Below, one piece after another: positions 56,027 through 64,000 of a stretch of DNA of 64,000 nt. The notes beneath the pieces are model-generated. The model was not told where the DNA came from, searched no databases, and worked only from the letters and a program-made list of their open reading frames with translations. The position numbers were made by a program, and so were the translations under genes. This DNA comes from Mycolicibacter sinensis (GTDB taxonomy: Bacteria > Actinomycetota > Actinomycetes > Mycobacteriales > Mycobacteriaceae): assembly GCF_001667375.1 (NCBI RefSeq), contig NZ_LZIN01000075.1, positions 124,001 through 188,000 on the forward strand. The letters are read 5' to 3'. How positions within the stretch are numbered: position 1 is the first letter of the stretch; every line of letters starts with the position of its first letter.

Positions 56027-57562
56027 GTGCAGATACGTCAGTTCAGAGATTCGCAAAAGTCCGCCCTCGTCCTGCATCCGTCCGGGACGACCGTGAGCTT
56101 CGCCGAGTTGGAGGTCCGTGCGAACCGACTGGCCCACCATTTTCGGAAGGCAGGTCTACGCGAGGGCGACGTGATCGCGGTCGTGATGGACAACAACGAG
56201 CACATTCACGCAGTGATGTGGGCTGCGCGCCGAACCGGCCTGTACTACGTCGTCGTGAACACTCATCTCACGGCCGCTGAGTCTTCCTACATCGTGTCGA
56301 ACAGCGGAGCCGCTGCGGTGTTCGGAGCGCGGGCTACCGTCGACCTCTGCCGTGGGATCGACACACATTTGGGCTCTCGAATGCCCGCGTTGCGCATGAT
56401 CGCTGATGCTGAAATCCAAGGTTGGCGACGTTATCCGGAATGCGTAGTCGATCATCCCGAGACGCCGGTGCCCGATGAGCGTGAAGGTGACTTGCTGCAG
56501 TACTCGTCGGGCACCACCGGGAAACCTAAGGGGATTATCCGCCAGCTCAGCGGCCTCACCCCGGCGGACGCGCCGATGCTGCTGACACCGATGTTCGACA
56601 GGCTCGGCATCGGTCGGGATTCGGTGTATTTAAACCCTGCGCCGGTGTACCACACAGCTCCCGCCTACTGGTCTATGTCGGCTCAGGCGATGGGTGCCAC
56701 CACCGTGGTCATGGAGACGTTCGATGCCGAAGGAGCACTTGCCGCGATTGAGCAATACCGGGTTACGCATGGTCAGTTCGTGCCCGCTATGTTCGTGCGC
56801 ATGCTGAAACTGCCTGATTACGTGCGCAGTTCATACGACCTGTCCAGTCTGCTTCGCGTGGTACATGCGGCGGCCCCCTGTCCGGTGGGTATCAAACAGC
56901 AGATGATCGACTGGTGGGGGCCGATTCTCGATGAGTTCTACGCATCCTCAGAAGGCGCGGGCAGCACGTACATCACTGCCGAAGAGTGGCTGGCGCACCC
57001 GGGTTCGGTGGGCAGGCCGCTGGTCGGGGTTCCGCACATCGTTGGTGACGACGGCCGAGAACTTCCACCTGGCGAGGCGGGGGAGATCTACTTCGGTGAC
57101 GGCATGACGTTCAGCTACCTCAATGACGAGGCCAAGACCGCGGCGTCACGCAACCGTGACGGCTGGGCCACGGTCGGGGACGTGGGCTATGTGGACGAGG
57201 ACGGCTATCTGTTTCTCACCGACCGTCGTCACCACATGATCATCTCCGGCGGAGTCAACATCTATCCGCAGGAAGCCGAAAACATACTGATCACCCATCC
57301 AAAGGTGCTAGATGCTGCGGTCTTCGGGATCCCCGATGCCGAGATGGGCCAGTCGGTGCATGCCGCGGTGCAGACCGTGGACCCGGTGGATGCCACGACT
57401 GAGTTCGCCGATGAGCTGATCGCTTGGCTTCGGGATCGATTGGCGCACTATAAATGTCCACGCTCGTTGGCCTTCGAGGCGCAGTTGCCGCGTAGCGATA
57501 CCGGCAAGCTCTACAAGCGCGAGCTCGTCGAGAAATACTCAGCGCTTATTGCCGCCGAGTGA
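56027..57562 (+). CDS. Acyl-CoA ligase (FadD type)
   Basis: AMP-forming ligase of 511 residues from GTG 56027, which has GGAG 6 bases upstream; GTG 56015 is an alternative. Motifs are YSSGTTGKPKG (P-loop), FYASSEGAG, GWATVGDVGYVDEDGYLFLTDR and the C-terminal Lys in RSDTGKLYKR. It activates carboxylic acids as acyl-AMP then acyl-CoA. The substrate cannot be told; hydrophobic acids from terpenoid or steroid breakdown are compatible. The end overlaps the TetR gene by 17 bases, tail to tail. Confidence 0.9.
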   Translation: MQIRQFRDSQKSALVLHPSGTTVSFAELEVRANRLAHHFRKAGLREGDVIAVVMDNNEHIHAVMWAARRTGLYYVVVNTHLTAAESSYIVSNSGAAAVFGARATVDLCRGIDTHLGSRMPALRMIADAEIQGWRRYPECVVDHPETPVPDEREGDLLQYSSGTTGKPKGIIRQLSGLTPADAPMLLTPMFDRLGIGRDSVYLNPAPVYHTAPAYWSMSAQAMGATTVVMETFDAEGALAAIEQYRVTHGQFVPAMFVRMLKLPDYVRSSYDLSSLLRVVHAAAPCPVGIKQQMIDWWGPILDEFYASSEGAGSTYITAEEWLAHPGSVGRPLVGVPHIVGDDGRELPPGEAGEIYFGDGMTFSYLNDEAKTAASRNRDGWATVGDVGYVDEDGYLFLTDRRHHMIISGGVNIYPQEAENILITHPKVLDAAVFGIPDAEMGQSVHAAVQTVDPVDATTEFADELIAWLRDRLAHYKCPRSLAFEAQLPRSDTGKLYKRELVEKYSALIAAE

Positions 57563-58160
57563 CGGCCGTCAACACCAGGTCGACCAGGCCTTCGGTGTAG
57601 CTGTCGGATTCCTTGGCCAGCTTGGCCATCCGCGACGGTGGCGTAGCCAGGCAATGCATCAACAGGCCGCCGAACAGCGCGTCGAGGAATAGCGTCATGG
57701 GGGTGCCCGCCGGCAGATCGTTGCGTGCAATCGCCCGACGGGTGATGTTGCGCATCGCCGTCACATTGCCAGTCATGAAGTCTTCCCAGCGCGGTGCGAG
57801 TTCGGGGACCAGTCGCCCCTCCGCGGACAGCCGCAGCAGCGCGTCCCCCGCGTCCCCCGTCAACAACTCGAAGATGCTGCCGGCAATGGCCAGGAGATCA
57901 CCGCGCACCGAACCGGTGTCGACGTCGTATGGCACCTCGATTCGTGCCTGGAGCGTGTCCAAGAGCAAGGCGGTGTTGTCCGACCAGCGCAGATAGATCG
58001 ATGACTTGCCGACGCGAGCTTCCCGGGCGACCGCATCGATGCTGAAACCTGCCCAGCCGACCCGACCATAGAGCTGTACCGCGGCGTCGCGTACCCGCTG
58101 TTCAAGCATCGGATCTCGCGGCCGGCCCGCGACCGCGTTGGTAGTCTGACTCATCTTCAT
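57546..58160 (-). CDS. TetR-family transcriptional regulator
   Basis: The 204-residue product (or 202 from ATG 58154) has the helix-turn-helix VRDAAVQLYGRVGWAGFSID, VAREARVGKSSIYLRWSDN, then a ligand domain. It is convergent with the acyl-CoA ligase gene and close to two operons carrying the TATAACCWGGTTGTW palindrome, so it is the leading candidate for binding that site. Confidence 0.88.
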   Translation of the reverse strand: MKMSQTTNAVAGRPRDPMLEQRVRDAAVQLYGRVGWAGFSIDAVAREARVGKSSIYLRWSDNTALLLDTLQARIEVPYDVDTGSVRGDLLAIAGSIFELLTGDAGDALLRLSAEGRLVPELAPRWEDFMTGNVTAMRNITRRAIARNDLPAGTPMTLFLDALFGGLLMHCLATPPSRMAKLAKESDSYTEGLVDLVLTAVTRRQ

Positions 58161-58575
58161 CCCGGTGTTGAGCAGGAGTTATGCGTCGGGCATGCTGCCG
58201 GCAGCTCTCCTGACGTCTTTACCCGATGCTATTACCGACGGACTGCCGGCGAGCCGTAGGGATTCGTAGTACGGATCTTTTGCGCGGGTTCAGACCGCGC
58301 CGGACGGAACTCCTCACACACAACGAGACCGCACATGCAGCGGTGAGGCCCTTCGTTGAGTAACCTGCGGTGTCGCCGGATGGCGCACCGATAGTTGTGG
58401 GCGTCAACCGTATTGAGCGTGCCCCGGAGCTATTCCCGCAGCTGCAGAAACACCGGCCGTGCGCGTCCCGGGCGAGAATCGTGGACATCCGATGGGCTAT
58501 CAATATAACCAGGTTGTACTATTGAAAGGATGTCGCGCCCCTCGGGGACGGTAGACGCATGAGCATGAGGAGGCA
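58161..58575. promoter_or_regulatory. Intergenic region upstream of the small protein/FadD operon
   Basis: About 415 bases without a recognised gene. The distal part (58200-58490) has open frames on both strands but no family motif. The proximal part is AT-rich around the palindrome at 58504-58518 and carries GAGGAGG at 58567-58573 as ribosome site. Confidence 0.45.
58504..58518. promoter_or_regulatory. Palindromic operator, copy 1
   Basis: TATAACCAGGTTGTA is an inverted repeat (TATAACC / GGTTGTA around a central A) in the promoter region of the small protein-FadD-HAD operon. The same 15-base pattern, differing at the central and last base, occurs at 63467-63481 between two divergent acyl-CoA dehydrogenase units. 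Two matches of this quality in 5 kb point to one shared regulator. Confidence 0.65.
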
Positions 58576-58884
58576 ATGCCCGTGATCAAGGGCGGCACAC
58601 GACTCGAAAGTCAGGTCTGCGACACGCAGGTTATCGTGGTCAAACCAGCTGACAGCCTCGACGAACTGCGTGCCGGCGGGCACCCCATGGTGCCCATCGG
58701 GTCGGCTCATGCCGATGGGTTGACACCGCACCCCGACTGGTCGTCGGGTGCCCTGATGGGAAAACGCTACGTCGATTCGTCAGGTGCTGAAGTACTGGTG
58801 ACTCGCGCCGGTCTCGGAACACTAGCCGTCGGCGTGACCGCGATGACGCTGAAGACAGCGGCACCGTTGCCGGCCAGCGACTGA
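58576..58884 (+). CDS. Small conserved protein associated with acyl-CoA ligase genes
   Basis: A 102-residue protein starting MPVIKGGTRLESQVCDTQVI, with GKRYVDSSGAEVLVT and ending LKTAAPLPASD. I recognise this as a conserved actinobacterial protein of unknown function often found with fadD genes; the build is that of a small beta-rich, possibly zinc-ribbon-like protein. GAGGAGG lies only 2 bases before ATG 58576 but 8 before the in-frame GTG 58582, so the shorter start may be used. Confidence 0.72.
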   Translation: MPVIKGGTRLESQVCDTQVIVVKPADSLDELRAGGHPMVPIGSAHADGLTPHPDWSSGALMGKRYVDSSGAEVLVTRAGLGTLAVGVTAMTLKTAAPLPASD

Positions 58885-58953
58885 CGCTGCGAGGCAATTG
58901 ACGGATCAACGCGCTGATGCCGGAGTGCTGCGCGTGCGTGAAAGGTTGGACGG

Positions 58954-60453
58954 TTGACTCTCTCAGTTCTGCTGGAAATGGCCTCGGGTGATGCCGATCG
59001 GGTTGCCGTCGTTGACGGGCAGCATCGGTGGTCGGTCGGCCACCTCAGTGGTCTGGCCGGTGGTGGAGCCGGAGTGATCACCGCAAGTGCTGCCCGCACA
59101 CTGGTCTATGTTGGGCTCGGCGGAGCCTTGCTGCCGGCGCTCTTGTTCTCAGCTGCACGTGCGGCGGTTCCGTTCTGTCCGTTGAACTATCGACTGGGCG
59201 CCGACGGCCTCAACTCCCTGTTAGCCCGATTGCCCGCGCCGCTGGTGGTCACCGACCCGCAGTACCGCGATGCGGTTGATGCAGATTCTGCGGTAGAGGT
59301 CCTTGACAGTGCCGAGTTCCTGCGCCGAGCTGCGGCGGCTGAGCAGATGGACGCGGTCGCCGGCAGCGATGATATGGCGGTCATCCTCTTCACCTCGGGG
59401 ACCACCGCCCGGCCCAAGGCGGTCGAACTTTCCCACGACAACCTGTTCAGCTATGTCACCGGAACTGTCGAATTCGGTTCGGCGGAAGCTCAAGACGCGG
59501 CACTGGTGTGCGTGCCGCCCTATCACATCGCAGGTGTCGGAGCGGTCTTGTCGAGCCTGTATGCCGGACGGCGATTGGTCTACCTGCCAACGTTCGATCC
59601 AACCGCGTGGATTGCGCTGATCGACGCCGAGCGGGTGACGTCGGCGACGGTGGTACCGACGATGCTCGACCGTATTGTTTCGGTGCTGGAGCGGAGGCCG
59701 GCGCCGCTGAGTTCGCTGCGCACACTTGCCTATGGCGGCTCGCGGGTTCCGCTACCCCTAGTGCGAAAGGCATTGGCACTGTTGCCCCATGTAGGGTTCG
59801 TCAACGCCTACGGCCTGACCGAAACCAGTTCGACGGTGGCTGTCCTGACGCCCGAGGACCATTGGGCCGCACTCGACGACGATGACGAGGACGCTGCGCG
59901 CCGACTCGGATCGGTGGGACGACCGGTTCCGGGTATCGAGGTGCAGATTCGCGACGAACGAGGGCGGGTACTGACCGCCGGGGGTACCGGTGAGCTGTAC
60001 CTGCGCGGTTCGCAGGTGTCGGGTCGCTACGCCGAGATCGGCTCGGTGTTGGATGCAGAAGGATGGTTTCCCACTAAGGATCTCGCGACCATCGACGAGG
60101 ATGGATACCTGTTTGTCCACGGGCGCAGCGATGACACCATCATCCGGGGAGGGGAGAATATTGCTCCCGCCGAACTAGAGGACGTCCTGGTAGAACATCC
60201 GTCGGTCCACCAGGTCGCGGTGGTGGGTGCCGACGATCCCGAATGGGGACAGATCATCGTGGCCGTGGTGGTGACCGAACCGAACAGCGAGCCGGACGTC
60301 GAGGATCTGCGCGACTGGGTGCGTTCCCGGCTGCGCGGGTCACGAACCCCCGACCGTGTGGTGTTCCGCGACGAACTTCCGGTGTCGCCGACCGGCAAGA
60401 TCCTGCGCCGAGAATTGACGCGAGAACTCAACGAGGGTCCTACAGCTGCCTGA
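58954..60453 (+). CDS. Acyl-CoA ligase (FadD type)
   Basis: AMP-forming ligase of 499 residues beginning at a TTG. P-loop ILFTSGTTARPKAVELSH, VNAYGLTETSS, GWFPTKDLATIDEDGYLFVHGR and the catalytic Lys in VSPTGKILRRE. An unusual substrate pocket cannot be read. It is followed after 12 bases by the HAD-like gene and preceded by the small conserved protein, forming an operon behind palindrome copy 1. Confidence 0.9.
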   Translation: MTLSVLLEMASGDADRVAVVDGQHRWSVGHLSGLAGGGAGVITASAARTLVYVGLGGALLPALLFSAARAAVPFCPLNYRLGADGLNSLLARLPAPLVVTDPQYRDAVDADSAVEVLDSAEFLRRAAAAEQMDAVAGSDDMAVILFTSGTTARPKAVELSHDNLFSYVTGTVEFGSAEAQDAALVCVPPYHIAGVGAVLSSLYAGRRLVYLPTFDPTAWIALIDAERVTSATVVPTMLDRIVSVLERRPAPLSSLRTLAYGGSRVPLPLVRKALALLPHVGFVNAYGLTETSSTVAVLTPEDHWAALDDDDEDAARRLGSVGRPVPGIEVQIRDERGRVLTAGGTGELYLRGSQVSGRYAEIGSVLDAEGWFPTKDLATIDEDGYLFVHGRSDDTIIRGGENIAPAELEDVLVEHPSVHQVAVVGADDPEWGQIIVAVVVTEPNSEPDVEDLRDWVRSRLRGSRTPDRVVFRDELPVSPTGKILRRELTRELNEGPTAA

Positions 60454-60465
60454 TGGGGGGGTGAT

Positions 60466-61095
60466 GTGTCGGATTCGGGTGACGGTGTACCGGCGCTGTT
60501 GATCGACTATGGCGGGGTGCTTACATCCCCGGTACCCGCCGCCTTAGCCAATGTCTGTGCGCTGTTCGGCGTCAAACTCGACGGATTCCTGTCGGCCTGC
60601 CAAATGGGCGATCCAGCCGGCCCCTTCTCGCAACTCGAGCTGGGAGTGCTCGACGATGTCGAGTTCGCCCGCGTGATCACCCCGATCCTCACTGAGCACG
60701 CGAACGACCCGGTCGACGGCCTGGCTTGGGTGCGCGAACTGCAAAAGACGTCATTCGATATCGATAAGACGATGCTGGCCGCCGTGGCAGACCTGATCGA
60801 CAACGGTGTACCCACCGTCTTGTTCAGTAATTCCTTTGGGCCGCTGGATCGGTATCCGTGGGCGCTGCTCCCGAAGTTCACGGATACGGTTATCTCGTCG
60901 GTCGTCGGTCTCCGCAAGCCGGATCCGCGCATCTACGCGCTTGCTCTGGAACGGTGCGGTAGGCCTGCGCAAGAGTGCGTGTTCGTCGACGATTCCGAGG
61001 CCAACCTGGCTCCCGCTCGCACGCTCGGTATCCGCAGTATTCACCATCAGGATCCCGCGGCGACGATCGCTGAACTGAACACCATCTTCGGCTGA
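60466..61095 (+). CDS. HAD-superfamily hydrolase-like protein
   Basis: A 209-residue HAD fold protein from GTG 60466. Motif I is LLIDYGGVLTS, with Gly-Gly in place of the second Asp; motif II is TVLFSNSFG; motif III is VVGLRKPDPRIYALAL and CVFVDDSEANLAPA. The replaced second Asp resembles the phosphatase-like N-terminal domain of epoxide hydrolases, so phosphatase activity may be weak or absent. It is the last gene of the FadD operon. Confidence 0.82.
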   Translation: MSDSGDGVPALLIDYGGVLTSPVPAALANVCALFGVKLDGFLSACQMGDPAGPFSQLELGVLDDVEFARVITPILTEHANDPVDGLAWVRELQKTSFDIDKTMLAAVADLIDNGVPTVLFSNSFGPLDRYPWALLPKFTDTVISSVVGLRKPDPRIYALALERCGRPAQECVFVDDSEANLAPARTLGIRSIHHQDPAATIAELNTIFG

Positions 61096-61148
61096 CGCCG
61101 ACACGTCTAATACATGTTTTTTGCAACGGTATTGCGTTAATCAGCTCA

Positions 61149-62210
61149 TCAAACGTCGAGCAGGCTGTCGGCGATGCGCGCCCGGTGCTGTGCGGGCGAA
61201 CCGTAGGTCACCTCCAGGGCCTTGGCTCGGCGCAGATACAGATGCAGATCGCACTCCCAGGTCACACCGATGCCACCGTGTAGCTGAACCGCATTGCTGA
61301 CCACGTCGATAGCGGACTCGGTCGCCACCGCCTGCGCCAGCGACGCGGTCCGGCCGGCACGTCCGTCCTCGGCCAGTGCCCAGGCGGCGGCGTAGACCGC
61401 AGACCGGGAATTCTCCACGGCCACCAGCATATCTGCCAGTCGATGTTTGACCGCCTGGAAGGTGCCGATCGGCAGCCCGAACTGCCGGCGCTCGGTGGTG
61501 TACCTTGCGGTGGTATCCAGCGCCGTGGATGCCGCGCCGACAGCTTCGGCGGCTGCGAGGGTCCACAGCAGTTCGGTCGGGCGATCCGGGTTTCGGTCGG
61601 CGGCGAGCAATTCTGCTGCGGTGCCGGAGAACTCGGCGGCAGCGGCGGGTCGGGTGCGGTCGACGGTGGCCACTGCGATGATCTGTGCGGCAGTGGTTAC
61701 CAACCAGCGCACTTGATCGTCGATGACCGCCGGGACCACCAGCACGGTCGCCGCGGCGGCATTCGGGATCAGGGGTAGCCGGCCATCGATCCGCCATCCT
61801 TCGCTATCGGGCCGGGCACTGATCGCTGCCAGATTCGCCGTGGTGGGTAGCACGATCCCGGCGACCTGTCCGGCCCGGTAGAGCGGGATCAACAGACGCT
61901 TGCATTGATCCTCGGAGCCCAGCCGCGCGATGATGTCCGTGGCTGCGGTGTGCTCGCTGAAGGGGACCGCTCCGGCAACGCGCCCTAGCTCCTCGGCGAT
62001 CATTACCTGCTCGACCGGGCCGGCCCCGCCGCCGTCGTAGGCCTCCGGCGCCCCGACTCCTAGGAGCCCGGAGGTGCCCAGGGCGTCCCAGAGTCGGGTG
62101 TCGATGGTGGCGTCGGCATCATAGACGCTGCGGGCGTTGCTTTCCTGGGAGCACACATCTCCCAGCAGGCTGCGCAAGGCCTCGTGTTCGTCGGTGAACT
62201 CAAACTTCAT
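61149..62210 (-). CDS. Acyl-CoA dehydrogenase, small paired subunit
   Basis: A 353-residue acyl-CoA dehydrogenase with MKFEFTDEHEALRSLLGDVC at the start, RRQFGLPIGTFQAVKHRLAD and the C-terminal GGIGVTWECDLHLYLRRAK. It starts immediately after the stop of the 415-residue gene upstream. Such adjacent pairs of shorter and longer FadE proteins form alpha2beta2 heterotetramers (as in mycobacterial ChsE enzymes) that oxidise steroid-derived acyl-CoAs. The AMP-like insertion between about 120 and 190 is shorter than usual. Confidence 0.88.
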   Translation of the reverse strand: MKFEFTDEHEALRSLLGDVCSQESNARSVYDADATIDTRLWDALGTSGLLGVGAPEAYDGGGAGPVEQVMIAEELGRVAGAVPFSEHTAATDIIARLGSEDQCKRLLIPLYRAGQVAGIVLPTTANLAAISARPDSEGWRIDGRLPLIPNAAAATVLVVPAVIDDQVRWLVTTAAQIIAVATVDRTRPAAAAEFSGTAAELLAADRNPDRPTELLWTLAAAEAVGAASTALDTTARYTTERRQFGLPIGTFQAVKHRLADMLVAVENSRSAVYAAAWALAEDGRAGRTASLAQAVATESAIDVVSNAVQLHGGIGVTWECDLHLYLRRAKALEVTYGSPAQHRARIADSLLDV

Positions 62211-63458
62211 CTATGCATCGGCCCAAGGGTCTCGGGGCTGGCCCAGAATGCGCTCTGCCAGCACGTTGCGTTGTATTTCGGAGGTGCCACCGCCGATGGT
62301 GGACGCGCGGGTGCGTAGCCAGCCGAGCGCCCACTTGCCCTTGTTAGGCGCATCGTCGGCACCGCGGTCGAGGATGGCGAATTCGCCGCCCAAGTCGAGG
62401 GCGAGCTCATGTAGATGCTGCTCGACGTGCTGGCCGAATAGCTTCGACATCGAGCCTTCGGGCCCGGGCTCGCGGCCGGTCAACACCTTGGCCAGGTTGC
62501 GCATGCCGTTGAGCCGCACCAGTTCGACGTCGATCCATCCCTGGGCGAGGCGGTCACGCAGATGCGGGTCGTCGGCGGCACGCACACCGAACGGGTCGGG
62601 CGTCTTGGCCATCGAAATCGCCTTGCGCAGCGTGGCGGTCAGCGCCATCTGCTGGCCCATGAACAAGATCGCCCGTTCGTTGGCCAGCGTGGTGCGGGTG
62701 ACGTTCCAGCCGTCGTTCAGTCGGCCGACAACGTTGGTCAGCGGTACCCGGACCTCGTCCAGGAACACCTCGTTGAACTCGGCATCGCCGGAGATCTGGC
62801 GGATCGGTCGCACGTCGACACCGGCGGTGCGCATCGGTACCAGAACGAAGCTGATGCCCTCGCGTTTGGGGGCGTTGGGATCGGTGCGCACCAGCGCGAA
62901 CATCCAGTCAGCGACCTGGGCGCCGGAGGTCCAGATCTTCTGACCGGAGACCACCAGTTCATCGCCATCGACCTCGCCGCGGGTGCGTAGCGAGGCCAGG
63001 TCCGAGCCCGCATCGGGCTCGGAGAATCCTTGACACCATACTTCGCTGCCGTCGAGCATCGGGGGCAGGAATCGCTGCTGCTGTTCAGGAGTGCCGTGAG
63101 CAATCAGGGTGGGGCCGCAGAGGTTGAGACCGATGCGGCCGGCCAACGGTGGTACCCGCCGTTCGGCCGAAAGCAGGTAGAAGAGCAGTTGCTGTCGCGC
63201 GGTGGCCGAGCGGCCACCGAACTCCGGGGGCCAGTGGATGGCTGCCCAGCGCCCCTCCGACATTCGCGCCTGCCACTTGCGGGCCACAGCGTGTTTGTCG
63301 GCAGCGGACGTCGCGGTCGCGTAATCGGCATGAATGGCCGGGAGATTGGCGTCCAGCCAGCTCGACCATTCCGCGCCGAAGCCGGCATCGGTCTCGGACA
63401 GGTCGATGTCGAGTTCGTCGAGTCCGGCGGGGGAGGGTGCCGTGGCGTCATGCTGCAC
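62211..63458 (-). CDS. Acyl-CoA dehydrogenase, large paired subunit
   Basis: A 415-residue acyl-CoA dehydrogenase starting at a GTG (63458). It has GFSEPDAGSDLASLRTRGEV, KIWTSGAQVADWM and the C-terminal TIGGGTSEIQRNVLAERILG. It is translationally adjacent to the 353-residue gene and is probably its heteromeric partner. Palindrome copy 2 begins 8 bases upstream of the start. Confidence 0.9.
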   Translation of the reverse strand: MQHDATAPSPAGLDELDIDLSETDAGFGAEWSSWLDANLPAIHADYATATSAADKHAVARKWQARMSEGRWAAIHWPPEFGGRSATARQQLLFYLLSAERRVPPLAGRIGLNLCGPTLIAHGTPEQQQRFLPPMLDGSEVWCQGFSEPDAGSDLASLRTRGEVDGDELVVSGQKIWTSGAQVADWMFALVRTDPNAPKREGISFVLVPMRTAGVDVRPIRQISGDAEFNEVFLDEVRVPLTNVVGRLNDGWNVTRTTLANERAILFMGQQMALTATLRKAISMAKTPDPFGVRAADDPHLRDRLAQGWIDVELVRLNGMRNLAKVLTGREPGPEGSMSKLFGQHVEQHLHELALDLGGEFAILDRGADDAPNKGKWALGWLRTRASTIGGGTSEIQRNVLAERILGQPRDPWADA

Positions 63459-63466
63459 AGAAATAC

Positions 63467-63481
63467 TATAACCTGGTTGTT
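63467..63481. promoter_or_regulatory. Palindromic operator, copy 2
   Basis: TATAACCTGGTTGTT lies in the 54-base gap between two divergent acyl-CoA dehydrogenase units and is nearly the same as the site at 58504 (14 of 15 with the central base ignored and a T for A at the end). Position between divergent starts means one bound dimer could control both. Confidence 0.65.
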
Positions 63482-63512
63482 TAATTGTTCGTTTAGCGGG
63501 TCGGAGTGAGCG

Positions 63513-64000
63513 TTGTTCGATGAACGTTGGCCGGAAGAGGCCGAGGAACTCGCGGATGCACTGGACGGCATCCTGGTCAAGTACTGCTCGCCCGATGCGC
63601 TCAGGGCGATGGAATCCGACGGGTCCGAGTCGACCGAACGTCGCGATGAACTCGATAAGGCATTGCGGGAGTTCGGGTTGCGGGAGTTGCCCGCCGAGTC
63701 CTACCTGTTGACCCGGGCGTCGGTATGCCTCGGTGCCCGGCTTGCTCCGATCTCATTCGTCTCGTCGACGCCGGCGCGGGTGGTGCTCGGCGAAGTTGAT
63801 GTGGCCAATGGCGTTGATCGGACGACGGTTCCGGCCGGCTTACCGCGAATCGCGGTGGCCGCCGGAGCGCGGATCGCCATCGGCGAGGCGTCGAACGCCG
63901 TGCGGCGCAGCGCCGGCGGAGAACTCGTGGTGATGGTCGGTGAGATCGCCGGTGCAGAGGTGGACGGGGACCTCGATGCCGTGCGCTCCTGGGGGTTCCT
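63513..64000 (+). CDS. Acyl-CoA dehydrogenase N-terminal part, cut by the window end
   Basis: Translation from TTG 63513 (GGAG 6 bases upstream; an in-frame TGA at 63507 rules out an earlier start) gives about 162 residues of a shortened acyl-CoA dehydrogenase, with LREFGLRELPAESYLLTRAS and PRIAVAAGARIAIGEASNA. It looks like the degenerate small-subunit class that pairs with a longer FadE. The gene continues beyond base 64000. It is divergent from the paired acyl-CoA dehydrogenases and shares the palindrome. Confidence 0.75.
   Translation, partial: MFDERWPEEAEELADALDGILVKYCSPDALRAMESDGSESTERRDELDKALREFGLRELPAESYLLTRASVCLGARLAPISFVSSTPARVVLGEVDVANGVDRTTVPAGLPRIAVAAGARIAIGEASNAVRRSAGGELVVMVGEIAGAEVDGDLDAVRSWGF

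Noticed and set aside
58219-58503. Minus-strand frame of 94 codons upstream of the small protein/FadD operon
   Set aside because: Ser/Arg-rich without motif or ribosome site; its start overlaps the palindrome region, so it is probably non-coding.

Overview
The window is high-GC actinobacterial DNA, almost certainly from a mycobacterium (Mycobacterium sensu lato). It carries GlgE and maltokinase of the mycobacterial alpha-glucan pathway, KshB and HsaA/HsaC/HsaB of steroid catabolism with KstR-like operators, a complete yrbEAB-mceABCDEF operon with an Mce-associated protein, DUF732 and MPT64/RsiV-like secreted proteins, and many FadE/FadD-type genes. No rRNA, tRNA, CRISPR array, integrase or complete insertion sequence was seen.

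Region 1 (1-17.6 kb) begins with the 3' part of a tandem acyl-CoA dehydrogenase and continues with a consolidated trehalose/alpha-glucan block. glgE and glgB are on +, mak, treS and malQ on -, and treX, treY and treZ on +. Together these can make trehalose from glycogen (TreXYZ), convert it to maltose (TreS) and maltose-1-phosphate (Mak), and polymerise and branch glucan (GlgE, GlgB). glgE carries two in-frame copies of a 57-bp repeat with inverted ends.

Region 2 (17.6-22.5 kb) holds a small HVA1-type protein, a secreted protein, and kshB divergent from hsaA-hsaC-hsaB. hsaD, which lies between hsaA and hsaC in M. tuberculosis, is absent here.

Region 3 (22.6-35.4 kb) is an accessory acyl-CoA island. 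It has a FadR-type GntR regulator, a broken DUF35/thiolase locus, a ferredoxin, a nitronate monooxygenase-like flavoprotein, and three consecutive two-domain fusions (thiolase-crotonase, acyl-CoA dehydrogenase x2, CoA-transferase III x2). A decayed thiolase, an alpha/beta hydrolase, a decayed MaoC dehydratase and a TetR regulator follow.

Region 4 (35.5-42.9 kb) is the most unusual part. Two paralogous membrane-anchored proteins resemble linalool dehydratase/isomerase (shared C-E-P-N-W-x-Y-S-A-C-N motif). Each is preceded by a tiny hydrophobic protein carrying an M-A-C-C motif. Between the two units lie an SDR dehydrogenase, a CtaG-like membrane protein with a His/Met-rich loop, and an aldehyde dehydrogenase. 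I infer a membrane-associated pathway for an isoprenoid or tertiary/allylic alcohol: isomerisation or dehydration, then oxidation to aldehyde and acid. The acid could feed the acyl-CoA genes on either side.

Region 5 (42.9-45.6 kb) contains SDR, P450 and possible MarR remnants and three small exported proteins on -. Region 6 (45.6-55.8 kb) is the mce importer operon with three trailing exported or membrane genes. Region 7 (55.8-64 kb) contains two acyl-CoA ligases, a TetR regulator, a small conserved protein, a HAD-like protein, a paired acyl-CoA dehydrogenase, and the start of a third. Two promoter regions here share the palindrome TATAACCWGGTTGTW.
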